A DNA stretch of 64,000 bases from Fibrella aquatilis (GTDB lineage: Bacteria > Bacteroidota > Bacteroidia > Cytophagales > Spirosomataceae): the NCBI RefSeq assembly GCF_017353255.1, contig NZ_JAFMYU010000029.1, positions 21,325-85,324 on the forward strand, in the 5' to 3' direction. The position numbers were made by a program, and so were the translations under genes. Under the pieces are notes generated by a model. It ran no database searches. It was not told where the DNA came from and saw nothing but the letters and a program-made list of their open reading frames with translations. Positions within the stretch are counted from its first letter, which is position 1; each line of letters opens with the position of its first letter. Shown piece by piece: positions 27,212 through 35,179 of the stretch.

Positions 27212-27308
27212 AGATGTTTGAGATACAAAAGCAAACAGGCCTTGCGTTTAGTTACGTATACTATCTCAACCGGGTAACTTCGCTGGTCAACCAACTTCTA
27301 CCCTCGTT

Positions 27309-29834
27309 ATGCTGCTATCTATCGAAACCAAACGGGCGTTCGACATTGCCAAAGCGCACGTCCACGAGTATCGCCACGGAGCCATTGCGCCCGCTCACCT
27401 GCTGCTGGGATTACTCCATAATGACGTCGGCCTGGCGAGCTGGCTGGTGGCGCTGGGCAAAGACATATACTTCCTCCGCGACTGGGCCGACTATCGGCTG
27501 GAGATGATGCCCAAGGCTATCAATGGCGTGACCGAACCTGTGCAGGATGCCACCACCACCCAGGTGATGCAACTGGCCGACCTCATCGCCACGCAGTTCG
27601 AGAGCATGGAAGTAGAACCGAAGCACGTGCTGGCGGCCTTGCTCAAAGCCAACGTGGCCTTCACCGCCGATCAGCTAAAATCGCTGCCCGTAACGCAGAA
27701 AGAGGTGCTGGACGCGGCCAAAGATGATCGCCACATTCAGACGGCTGTGAACGGGCAGGCGGGCGAAACCGCTCCGGCCACGGCTGCGGGATCAGCGGCT
27801 GAGGGCGGCGCACCAAATGCCGAATCGGCACTGGCGCGGTTTGGCCAAAACAAAACACAGGACGCCCGCGACGGTAAGGTAGACCCCATTGTAGGCCGCG
27901 ACCGCGAGCTTCGGCTGATGCTCGAAATCCTGCTGCGGCGCACCAAACCCAACGTTATGCTCATTGGCGAACCGGGCGTGGGCAAGACGGCCCTGGTAGA
28001 GGGGTTTGCGCAGGCGATTGTAGCCGGCACCGTGCCCGCCAGCCTCCAGAACGCCGAATTGTATGAGCTTGACCTGGGTTCGCTGGTGGCCGGGGCATCG
28101 TATAAAGGTGAGGTGGAAGACCGGATCAAGAACGTGATTAAGGAAGTGAAGCAGCACGACAAGGCGATTTTGTTTATCGACGAAATCCACATGCTGCTCA
28201 ACCCCAACGGCTCGGTGGGGGCGGGGGTGTCGCAACTGCTGAAACCTGAACTGGCCCGCGGTGAGCTGACCGTCATTGGCGCGACTACGCTTGATGAGTA
28301 CCGGCAGTACGTGGAAAAAGACGAGGCCTTCAGCCGCCGGTTCGAGCAGTTACACGTGCATGAACCCACCACCGTGGCTGCCACGCGCATGGTGGAGACG
28401 CTCATTCCGCGGTACGAAGAACACCACAACCTGAAGGCCGACGAGGGTGTGGCCGAAGAGGCCGTCCGGCTGGCGCAACGCTACGTGAAAGACCGCCGCC
28501 TGCCCGACGCCGCCATCGATTTACTGGATCGGACCATGGCCGCCATCCGCACCATGGGCGACACCGCCGCGCAGGATTTGGTGGCCCTCCGCGACCAGCT
28601 CACCACCGCCACCGAGCACATTGCTGACTGGGACGAGCCAAAGCAACTAGCTGAATATCAGTGGATATTACAACAGGTACAGCACAAGGTCAGCCCCATT
28701 TTGCAGCAGCAACTAGAAGACGACACCCAACCCGACACTATCGAAATTCCCCGCGTACTGCGCGACTATCTGACCAATCGTATTGCCGAACTGATGCCCC
28801 TGGCCGAGCAGCCGCACGAACTGGTTACCAAGCTGGACATTGCCGCCATGGTGGCCGCCAAAACGGGCATTCCAATGGGCAAGCTGCAAACCAACGAACG
28901 CGAACGCCTCCTGAAAATGGACGACGTGCTCCGCAAGCGCGTGGTAGGGCAAGACCACGCCATCCGCACGCTCACGGCCAGCATTCTCGAATCGCGGGCG
29001 GGGCTGTCGGGTGGAAAGCAGCCGACGGGGGCGTTCTTTTTGCTGGGACCCACCGGCACCGGTAAGACCGAACTGGCCAAAGCCCTGGCCGATTTTATGT
29101 TCAACGACGAGTCGTTCCTGATCCGGTTCGACATGTCGGAGTTCAAGGAAGAGCACTCGGCGGCGTTGCTGTATGGTGCTCCTCCGGGCTACGTGGGCTA
29201 CGAGCAGGGCGGGATGCTGGTGAACAAAATCCGCGAGAAGCCGTATTCGGTGGTGTTGTTTGACGAGATCGAAAAGGCGCACCCGTCGGTGTTCGACATT
29301 TTCCTGCAAATCCTGGACGAAGGTAAACTCCACGACCGGCTGGGCAAGGAGGGCGACTTCACCAACGCCGTGGTCCTGTTCACGTCCAACATTGGCTCTG
29401 AGTTTGTGGTGAGGCAATTTGGCGAGGGCATCATTCCCGCCCCGAATGACCTGATGGAGATTATGTCAAAGCATTTCCGCCCTGAATTTCTGGCCCGCCT
29501 CACCGAGATTGTGCCCTTCGCGCCCATTTCGGAAGAAAACGTGGTCAAGATTTTCGACATCCACCTGCGCGGCCTTACCGAACCCATGCGTCGGCAGGGG
29601 ATTGCGTTGGAGATCAGCCCCGTGGCCCGCGAGTTTCTGGCCCTCAGCGGGTTCACCCCACGCTACGGTGCCCGCCCGCTCAAGGGCGTCATTCGCTCTC
29701 AGCTACGCCGCCCCATCAGCCGCATGATTATTTCGGGCGAGGTAAACAAAGGCGACACCCTGCAAGTAGACCTCGACGAAAACAAAGAGCTAACCTGGAA
29801 CGTCATCTCCGATACGGTAGTGGAAGTGTTATGA
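27309..29834 (+). CDS. Clp-family double AAA+ ATPase without a recognisable ClpP-binding loop
   Basis: An 841-residue HSP100 protein: a Clp N-domain-like region (ETKRAFDIAKAHVHEYRHG), AAA1 with Walker A GEPGVGKT at 220-227 and Walker B LFIDEIH, a short middle region, and AAA2 with GPTGTGKT at 580-587 and LFDEIEKAHPS. It resembles ClpA/ClpC in size, but the segment where ClpA has its IGL/IGF tripeptide reads RQFGEGIIPAP with no such loop, so it may be a stand-alone unfoldase or disaggregase; a ClpV/TssH-like role is also possible, though no other type VI secretion gene is present. It overlaps the following aldo/keto reductase gene by ATGA, so the two are translationally coupled. Confidence 0.85.
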   Translation: MLLSIETKRAFDIAKAHVHEYRHGAIAPAHLLLGLLHNDVGLASWLVALGKDIYFLRDWADYRLEMMPKAINGVTEPVQDATTTQVMQLADLIATQFESMEVEPKHVLAALLKANVAFTADQLKSLPVTQKEVLDAAKDDRHIQTAVNGQAGETAPATAAGSAAEGGAPNAESALARFGQNKTQDARDGKVDPIVGRDRELRLMLEILLRRTKPNVMLIGEPGVGKTALVEGFAQAIVAGTVPASLQNAELYELDLGSLVAGASYKGEVEDRIKNVIKEVKQHDKAILFIDEIHMLLNPNGSVGAGVSQLLKPELARGELTVIGATTLDEYRQYVEKDEAFSRRFEQLHVHEPTTVAATRMVETLIPRYEEHHNLKADEGVAEEAVRLAQRYVKDRRLPDAAIDLLDRTMAAIRTMGDTAAQDLVALRDQLTTATEHIADWDEPKQLAEYQWILQQVQHKVSPILQQQLEDDTQPDTIEIPRVLRDYLTNRIAELMPLAEQPHELVTKLDIAAMVAAKTGIPMGKLQTNERERLLKMDDVLRKRVVGQDHAIRTLTASILESRAGLSGGKQPTGAFFLLGPTGTGKTELAKALADFMFNDESFLIRFDMSEFKEEHSAALLYGAPPGYVGYEQGGMLVNKIREKPYSVVLFDEIEKAHPSVFDIFLQILDEGKLHDRLGKEGDFTNAVVLFTSNIGSEFVVRQFGEGIIPAPNDLMEIMSKHFRPEFLARLTEIVPFAPISEENVVKIFDIHLRGLTEPMRRQGIALEISPVAREFLALSGFTPRYGARPLKGVIRSQLRRPISRMIISGEVNKGDTLQVDLDENKELTWNVISDTVVEVL

Positions 29835-30649
29835 ACAACCCAACTGTTACCCTCAACAATGGCGTTAAAATGCCTTTGCTGGGCCTGGGCGTGTATGCGC
29901 CGCAACATAATAATGAAGTACAGCAGTCGGTAGAAGACGCACTAGAACTAGGTTGTCGGCTGATCGATACGGCGGCGGCGTATGGCAACGAACGCGAGGT
30001 GGGCGATGCCATTCTGGCGAGCGGTGTGGCCCGTAACGAGCTGTTTATCACTACCAAAGTGTGGAACGACGATCAGGGCTACAACAAAACCCTACGAGCG
30101 TTTGACCAGAGCCTGGACAAACTTAAACTCGACGTGGTAGACCTGTACCTCATTCACTGGCCCGTGCGCGAACACCGCGCCGAAACCTGGCGGGCACTGG
30201 AAACGATTTACGCCGACGGTCGGGTGCGGGCTATTGGCGTATGTAATTACTACCAACCGCACCTGGAAGAACTATTCAAAACGGCCACCGTTGTGCCGGC
30301 GGTAAATCAGTTTGAGTTTAGCCCGTACTGCTATTTACCCGACGAGCTGGCCTACTGCCGGGCGCATGGTATTCAGCCCGAAGGCTACGCGCCGCTGGTG
30401 CGCGGCCTGAAACAAGACGACCCCCGCCTGATTCGCATTGCCTCCAACTATGGCAAAAGCACGTACCAGGTGCTGGTGCGGTGGTCACTGCAACATGGTG
30501 TGGTAACGATTCCGAAATCAGTGAAAAAAGAGCGTATCCGGGCCAATTTCGACGTATTTGACTTTGAAATTGATGCTGCTGACTTCGCCGAAATGAACAC
30601 CTTTTTCGACGATACCCGCATTGCCTGGAACCCCGTGGAGTTCTTGTAA
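29831..30649 (+). CDS. aldo/keto reductase
   Basis: A 272-residue NADPH-dependent reductase of the AKR superfamily. The catalytic tetrad is visible: Asp46, Tyr51, Lys76 and His109 (contexts RLIDTAAAYGNE, TTKVW, IHWPV). The C-terminal IPKSVKKERIRANFDVFDFE holds the NADPH 2'-phosphate-binding motif. It probably reduces aldehydes, 2,5-diketo-gluconate-like or methylglyoxal-type carbonyls. The start ATG overlaps the stop of the Clp ATPase gene (ATGA), suggesting a joint role, perhaps in stress. A terminator follows 3 nt after the stop. Confidence 0.93.
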   Translation: MNNPTVTLNNGVKMPLLGLGVYAPQHNNEVQQSVEDALELGCRLIDTAAAYGNEREVGDAILASGVARNELFITTKVWNDDQGYNKTLRAFDQSLDKLKLDVVDLYLIHWPVREHRAETWRALETIYADGRVRAIGVCNYYQPHLEELFKTATVVPAVNQFEFSPYCYLPDELAYCRAHGIQPEGYAPLVRGLKQDDPRLIRIASNYGKSTYQVLVRWSLQHGVVTIPKSVKKERIRANFDVFDFEIDAADFAEMNTFFDDTRIAWNPVEFL

Positions 30650-30651
30650 AG

Positions 30652-30676
30652 CGTAGGCCCAGCCTACGGTTTTTTT
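30652..30676 (+). terminator. rho-independent terminator
   Basis: CGTAGGC CCA GCCTACG followed by seven T, directly behind the aldo/keto reductase stop codon. A second hairpin follows (TTTTTGTCATCCC at 30696-30708 pairs with 30719-30731), which may belong to the next gene's leader. Confidence 0.85.
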
Positions 30677-30754
30677 CTTTTTGTCATTCCGGTGGTTTTT
30701 GTCATCCCAACGACAGGGGGGATGACAAAAAGTATATCAACTGGTTATGTATAC

Positions 30755-31141
30755 ATGACAAACGACCTCGCCCTGCTGGCCCTGCGCCCTGCCGTTGATA
30801 CGGAACCCACGACAACCAATGCCGCCGAAGCGTTTCAGAACCAGACCCTGCGGCCTATTCTCAAACTGCATAACGAATTGTTCCTGAGTCTGTTTCGCAG
30901 CTACTTAGTACGCCGAAAACAGGCACCCGACGGTCGGTTTTCGCGCATAACGCCCCCCGAGCAGGAAGCTTATATTGAGCATACCCTTCGCACCGACCAG
31001 AAATTCCGCAACCTGCTCATTGGCACGGTCATTGGCCAGTTTACCAGCACCGAACTCGCCGATTTTCTGGCCGACGAAGCCGAACTCACCCGCCGCACCC
31101 TTAACATGATTTCCCAGCGGTTGATCGATCAGAATGTCTAA
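30755..31141 (+). CDS. small helical protein, unknown function
   Basis: About 128 residues from ATG 30755 (MTNDLALLALRPAV); an in-frame upstream start at 30692 would lie inside the hairpin 30696-30731 and is rejected. The chain is helical and charged (QNQTLRPILKLHNELFLSLF, then FRNLLIGTVIGQFTSTELADF). I recognise no domain; similar short proteins occur in Bacteroidota as far as I recall, without assigned function. There is no signal peptide. It is followed by the very long palindrome at 31146. Confidence 0.65.
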   Translation: MTNDLALLALRPAVDTEPTTTNAAEAFQNQTLRPILKLHNELFLSLFRSYLVRRKQAPDGRFSRITPPEQEAYIEHTLRTDQKFRNLLIGTVIGQFTSTELADFLADEAELTRRTLNMISQRLIDQNV

Positions 31142-31145
31142 CGTT

Positions 31146-31355
31146 TAAAGTATAAGGTTTAAGGTTGCTTCGCTTGCGGCCACCACACCCCGACCCCTCT
31201 CTTTGGTAAGGAGAGGGGAGACGAGCGAGGAAACTTCACAAACGAAAGCAGCCCTATTGACAAGTTAATCTTGGTAAGTCTCCCCTCTCCTTGGTAAGGA
31301 GAGGGGTCGGGGGTGTGGTGGCCGCAAGCGAAGCAACCTTAAACCTTATACTTTA
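31146..31355. repeat. long (about 77-bp arm) inverted repeat at a convergent junction (H-word family)
   Basis: Left 31146-31222 and right 31278-31355 pair almost completely apart from one indel and a short mismatched block. Outer word TAAAGTATAAGGTTTAAGG, core GGTTGCTTCGCTTGCGGCC, then CCACACCCC and a CCCCTCTC...GAGAGGGG unit that is itself a nested hairpin. The PolX stop codon (31353-31355) is inside the right arm. The pyrimidine-rich unit resembles strings I have seen repeated in unrelated bacterial genomes (memory only). Confidence 0.92.
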
Positions 31356-33059
31356 AATCTTAACCTTCCTCTCTGCCAGCCACGCCACCATCGTGGCTAA
31401 CGGCATGGCGTTGAAGGTGCTGGCTTTGGTGAGGCCTCCTTTGCGGGCGGCGTAGACACCGTAGTGCATATCCAGCAGGCCGCGCATGGCGTGGGCATCG
31501 GGGTTGATACTGATCCAGACGCCCTTGTTCATGGCGTATTCGATCCAGCGCCAGTCCATGTCGAGGCGGTAAGGGCTGGCGTTCAGTTCGATCACTACGT
31601 TATGCGCCGCACAGGCGTCGATGATGGCGCGGTGGTCGATGGGGTAGCCTTCGCGGGCGAGCAGCAACCGGCCCGTGGCGTGGCCTAGGATGGTGGTGTA
31701 GGGGTTTTCAATGGCCCGCAGCAGCCGGGCGGTAGCTTTTTCTTCGGTCATGCTCAGCGTCTGATGCACCGAAGCCACCACATAGTCGAACGTAGCCAGC
31801 ACCTCAGGCGAATAGTCCAGCGAACCGTCGCCTAGGATGTCCGATTCGGTGCCTTTCAACACCCGGAAGTCGATGCCCCGCGCGGCGTAATCGGCGTTAA
31901 GCTGGTCAATTTCAAGTTGTTGCTGCCGGATACGGTCGGCTGTGAGGCCATTGGCATAGGAGGCCGTGGGCGAGTGATCGGCGATGCCGAAGTAGGAGAG
32001 GCCGATCTCGCGGGCGTAGTCGGCCATCTGCTGAATCGTGTGCTGCCCGTCAGACCAGGTGCTATGGTTATGGACCGTGCCGCGGAGGTCGTCCCAGGTG
32101 ATGAGGTCGTCGGGTTGGTGGTGTTGTGCCCACGAAAACGCTTGCGGATTTTCGCGCATTTCGGGCACTACAAAGGGTAGGCCTGTTTGAGCATAAATGG
32201 CCTCCTCGGCACTGTGCGGGCTGATTTGCAGCGCCGTTTGCAGCAGTGTCTTACCCGTCGGCCCCTTCTCGATCAGGTGAGCCTCGGGTGCCGACCGGAT
32301 AAACAATTGCCCGTCGAACTGATCGGCGGGGTAGGTCAAAATCGCTACCCGTACATCAGTGCCTTCGGCTTGTCCGCGCCACGCAAACGGCGACGAGTCG
32401 GCCCGGTCTTGCATAAGGCCGGGGTGGTTGGCCAGAAACGACTGCACGGCCACGGGTTCGTCTGACTCCACCAGTAATTCCACAGTATCGACTTCGGTAG
32501 CCCGCTGCCGCACCTGCCCGCTGATCTCCACGCGGCCCAGTGCACGTAGCTCATCGCGGAGTTGGGTAGCCAGGCGGTCGGCTTTGTCCATGCGAATTTT
32601 CCCCGCCTGACTTTCCAGGAACGCCAGGTTGTCGAGGATGTTTTGCTGCATCTTTTCGCCAAACCCCTTGATCGCCGCCACCCGCCCCGACTCCGACGCC
32701 TGCCGCAGGGCGTGCAGCGTTTCGATGCCCAGTTCCTGCCAGAGTGTTTTGATCTTTTTCACACCTAACCCCTTGATCCTGAACATGTCGATCACGCCGG
32801 GGGGCGTTTGCGCCAGTAGCCCGTCGAGTTCGGCGAGGTGCCCGGTGTCGGCTATTTCGCGGACGGCGTTGGCAATGGTTTTCCCCACGCCGGGCAGTTT
32901 GGTCAGTTCCGCAACGGGTTGTTCGGCCAGCGGAACGGGTACTTTGTCGAGCGAAAAGGCGGCCGACGAAAAGGCTTTAATGCGAAACGGGTCGCCATCG
33001 TGAAGGTCCAGCAGTTTGGCGGTCTGTTCGAGTAGCTCAATAATATCGGAGTTGGTCAT
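31353..33059 (-). CDS. polX: DNA polymerase/3'-5' exonuclease PolX (PHP domain)
   Basis: A 568-residue family X polymerase with start at 33059 (MTNSDIIELLEQTAKLLDLHDG), consistent with the family N-terminus; a longer in-frame start is not conserved. The N-terminal helix-hairpin-helix repeats (LTKLPGVGKTIANAV, MFRIKGLGVKKIKTLW) bind DNA, the nucleotidyltransferase-like palm lies in the middle, and the C-terminal PHP domain carries HNHSTWSDG and IADHSPTASY metal-binding motifs and ILGHATGR. PolX proteins fill gaps in base-excision repair. The palm Asp triad is not fully evident, so polymerase activity may be reduced, as in several bacterial PolX proteins. Confidence 0.88.
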   Translation of the reverse strand: MTNSDIIELLEQTAKLLDLHDGDPFRIKAFSSAAFSLDKVPVPLAEQPVAELTKLPGVGKTIANAVREIADTGHLAELDGLLAQTPPGVIDMFRIKGLGVKKIKTLWQELGIETLHALRQASESGRVAAIKGFGEKMQQNILDNLAFLESQAGKIRMDKADRLATQLRDELRALGRVEISGQVRQRATEVDTVELLVESDEPVAVQSFLANHPGLMQDRADSSPFAWRGQAEGTDVRVAILTYPADQFDGQLFIRSAPEAHLIEKGPTGKTLLQTALQISPHSAEEAIYAQTGLPFVVPEMRENPQAFSWAQHHQPDDLITWDDLRGTVHNHSTWSDGQHTIQQMADYAREIGLSYFGIADHSPTASYANGLTADRIRQQQLEIDQLNADYAARGIDFRVLKGTESDILGDGSLDYSPEVLATFDYVVASVHQTLSMTEEKATARLLRAIENPYTTILGHATGRLLLAREGYPIDHRAIIDACAAHNVVIELNASPYRLDMDWRWIEYAMNKGVWISINPDAHAMRGLLDMHYGVYAARKGGLTKASTFNAMPLATMVAWLAERKVKI

Positions 33060-33351
33060 GGGGAAAGAGTCGTAAGTCGCCAGTCTTGAGGAGGAGAAAG
33101 GACCAGATTTGGAAGATGTGTGGTCAACGAAACGCAAAATACAGCTTTCGTGGGGAACAGGGCGCTTTGTACGCTGATGGAGGAACGGCCCCAATAGTAC
33201 TATCGCTTGCCCAATTTTTGTAATTAGCATGTAGTCAGCTACATACCCGTGTTAAGTGTGTGTGCCGGGCAATGTACCTGCTTTTTTGTCCGGCGGTTCT
33301 CCTTTTTTGTTCGTACTTTTATTCCCCGTAACGACCAAACTGACACCTATC

Positions 33352-35028
33352 ATGGCGGCTGCGGGCACCAAATCAGCAAAATATATTTTTGTTACCGGCG
33401 GGGTAACGTCCTCTCTCGGTAAAGGTATTATCGCCTCGTCTCTGGCCAAACTGCTGCAATCGCGCGGTCTGTCGGTCACCATCCAAAAATTCGATCCCTA
33501 CATCAACATCGACCCCGGTACGCTCAACCCCTACGAGCACGGCGAATGTTACGTAACCGACGATGGCGCTGAAACCGACCTCGATCTGGGCCACTACGAG
33601 CGCTTCCTCAATAAGCCCACCTCGCAGGCCAACAACATCACCACCGGGCGCATCTATTACAACGTCATCACCCGCGAACGGAAGGGCGATTTCCTCGGAA
33701 AAACCGTGCAGGTGGTGCCCCATATCACCGACGAGATCAAGCGAAATCTGCGCCTGCTGGGCGATTCAGGCGATTACGATATTGTGATCACCGAGATTGG
33801 CGGGTGCGTGGGCGACATTGAATCGTTGCCTTTTATTGAGGCCGTCCGGCAGTTTAAGTTTGAACTGGGTGAACACCACACGCTGGTAATTCACCTCACG
33901 CTGGTGCCGTATCTCAACTCGGCGGGCGAACTGAAGACCAAGCCCACGCAACACTCGGTAAAAATGTTGCAGGAGGCCGGCGTACAACCCGACATTCTCG
34001 TATGCCGCACCGAACACCCACTGCCCATTGACATTCGCCGGAAAATTGCCCTGTTCTGTAACGTGCAGGTCAGCTCGGTGATTGAGGCTATGGATGCCGA
34101 AACGATCTACGACGTGCCCATCCTGATGAAAAAGGAAAAGCTCGATCAGCGGGCCTTGTACATGCTTGACATTTATAATGATCAGGATACTGACCTCGAC
34201 GTGTGGAAGGGCTTTCTGAGCCGCCTGAAAAATCCGACCAACGAAGTACGCATTGGCCTGGTGGGCAAATACGTGGAACTGCACGATGCCTACAAATCCA
34301 TTGCCGAATCGTTCATCCACGCAGGCTCCAAAAACGAGTGCAAAGTGCACATCGACTGGATTCAGTCCGAACACCTGGCCGACGAGAACGTGGTGGAAGA
34401 GCGCCTGCGCGACCTGGACGGCATTTTGGTAGCCCCCGGCTTTGGCGAACGGGGCATCGAAGGTAAGATTAACGCCATCAAATACGCCCGCGAAAATGGC
34501 ATTCCGTTTTTTGGTATCTGCCTCGGCATGCAGTGCGCCGTGATTGAGTACGCCCGCAACGTGCTCGGCCTGGCCGACGCGCATTCGTTCGAGATGAACC
34601 CCGACACGCCCCACCCGGTCATCAACATGATGGAGGAGCAGAAAAAGGTGGTCGATATGGGCGGCACCATGCGGCTGGGAGCCTACGCCTGCAAGATCAA
34701 AAAAGACTCGCTGGCGTATCAGGCTTATGGCAAGCAGACCATCAGCGAACGGCACCGGCACCGCTACGAATTCAACAACGCCTACCTGGAGCAGTTCGAG
34801 AAAGGCGGGATGCGGGCCGTGGGCACCAACCCCGAAACGGGCCTGATCGAGATTGTCGAACTCCCCAACCACCCCTGGTTTGTGGGCGTGCAGTTCCACC
34901 CCGAATTAAAAAGCACTGTGCTGGCCCCGCAACCCCTGTTTGTGCAGTTTGTGAAAGCCGCTATGGACTACGCAAGCCATAAACGCGCCTACGAAGCCCC
35001 CATCGCCACCGAAACCCTTGTTGGTTAA
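33352..35028 (+). CDS. pyrG: CTP synthase
   Basis: A 558-residue enzyme that converts UTP to CTP using ATP and glutamine. The start at 33352 (MAAAGTKSAKYIFVTGGVTSS) is chosen because the synthetase P-loop FVTGGVTSSLGKG is near the N-terminus as usual; the frame is open upstream to 33256. Other motifs: FDPYINIDPGTLNPYEHGE, TEIGGCVGDIES, and the C-terminal glutamine amidotransferase with nucleophile Cys in FFGICLGMQ and the VQFHPE His/Glu pair. A TACTTTTA element near 33315 may be its -7 box. The gene is followed 14 nt later by a promoter-like TAATTTTG for yidC. Confidence 0.97.
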   Translation: MAAAGTKSAKYIFVTGGVTSSLGKGIIASSLAKLLQSRGLSVTIQKFDPYINIDPGTLNPYEHGECYVTDDGAETDLDLGHYERFLNKPTSQANNITTGRIYYNVITRERKGDFLGKTVQVVPHITDEIKRNLRLLGDSGDYDIVITEIGGCVGDIESLPFIEAVRQFKFELGEHHTLVIHLTLVPYLNSAGELKTKPTQHSVKMLQEAGVQPDILVCRTEHPLPIDIRRKIALFCNVQVSSVIEAMDAETIYDVPILMKKEKLDQRALYMLDIYNDQDTDLDVWKGFLSRLKNPTNEVRIGLVGKYVELHDAYKSIAESFIHAGSKNECKVHIDWIQSEHLADENVVEERLRDLDGILVAPGFGERGIEGKINAIKYARENGIPFFGICLGMQCAVIEYARNVLGLADAHSFEMNPDTPHPVINMMEEQKKVVDMGGTMRLGAYACKIKKDSLAYQAYGKQTISERHRHRYEFNNAYLEQFEKGGMRAVGTNPETGLIEIVELPNHPWFVGVQFHPELKSTVLAPQPLFVQFVKAAMDYASHKRAYEAPIATETLVG

Positions 35029-35042
35029 TGCCCGTATTGGCG

Positions 35043-35050
35043 TAATTTTG
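35043..35050 (+). promoter_or_regulatory. TAnnTTTG -7 element (TAATTTTG) before yidC
   Basis: TAATTTTG with a TTG-rich stretch about 20 bp upstream fits the Bacteroidota promoter pattern. Transcription would begin just before the palindrome at 35062, making that hairpin the 5' leader of the yidC mRNA. Confidence 0.5.
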
Positions 35051-35061
35051 CAGAAAAAATG

Positions 35062-35170
35062 AGTCGATAGTCGGCAGTCGATAGTCAATAGTCGCTGATA
35101 CCGGAACAACTTCGCGCAGTCCATACGCATGCGTCAGCGACTATTGACTATCCACTGCTGACTATCGACT
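35062..35170. repeat. inverted repeat in the yidC leader (TAGTCGATAGTC words)
   Basis: Arms 35062-35098 and 35134-35170 pair with about three mismatches (AGTCGATAGTCGGCAGTC). The centre carries CTTCGCGCAGTCCATACGCATGCG, related to the common core. It ends 9 nt before the yidC ATG. Confidence 0.85.
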
Positions 35171-35179
35171 TAACCCCTC

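Noticed and set aside
33766..34899. 377-codon open frame on the minus strand opposite pyrG
   Set aside because: It lies entirely antisense to a certain CTP synthase gene; such frames arise from the codon bias of GC-rich genes and the translation has no recognisable domain.
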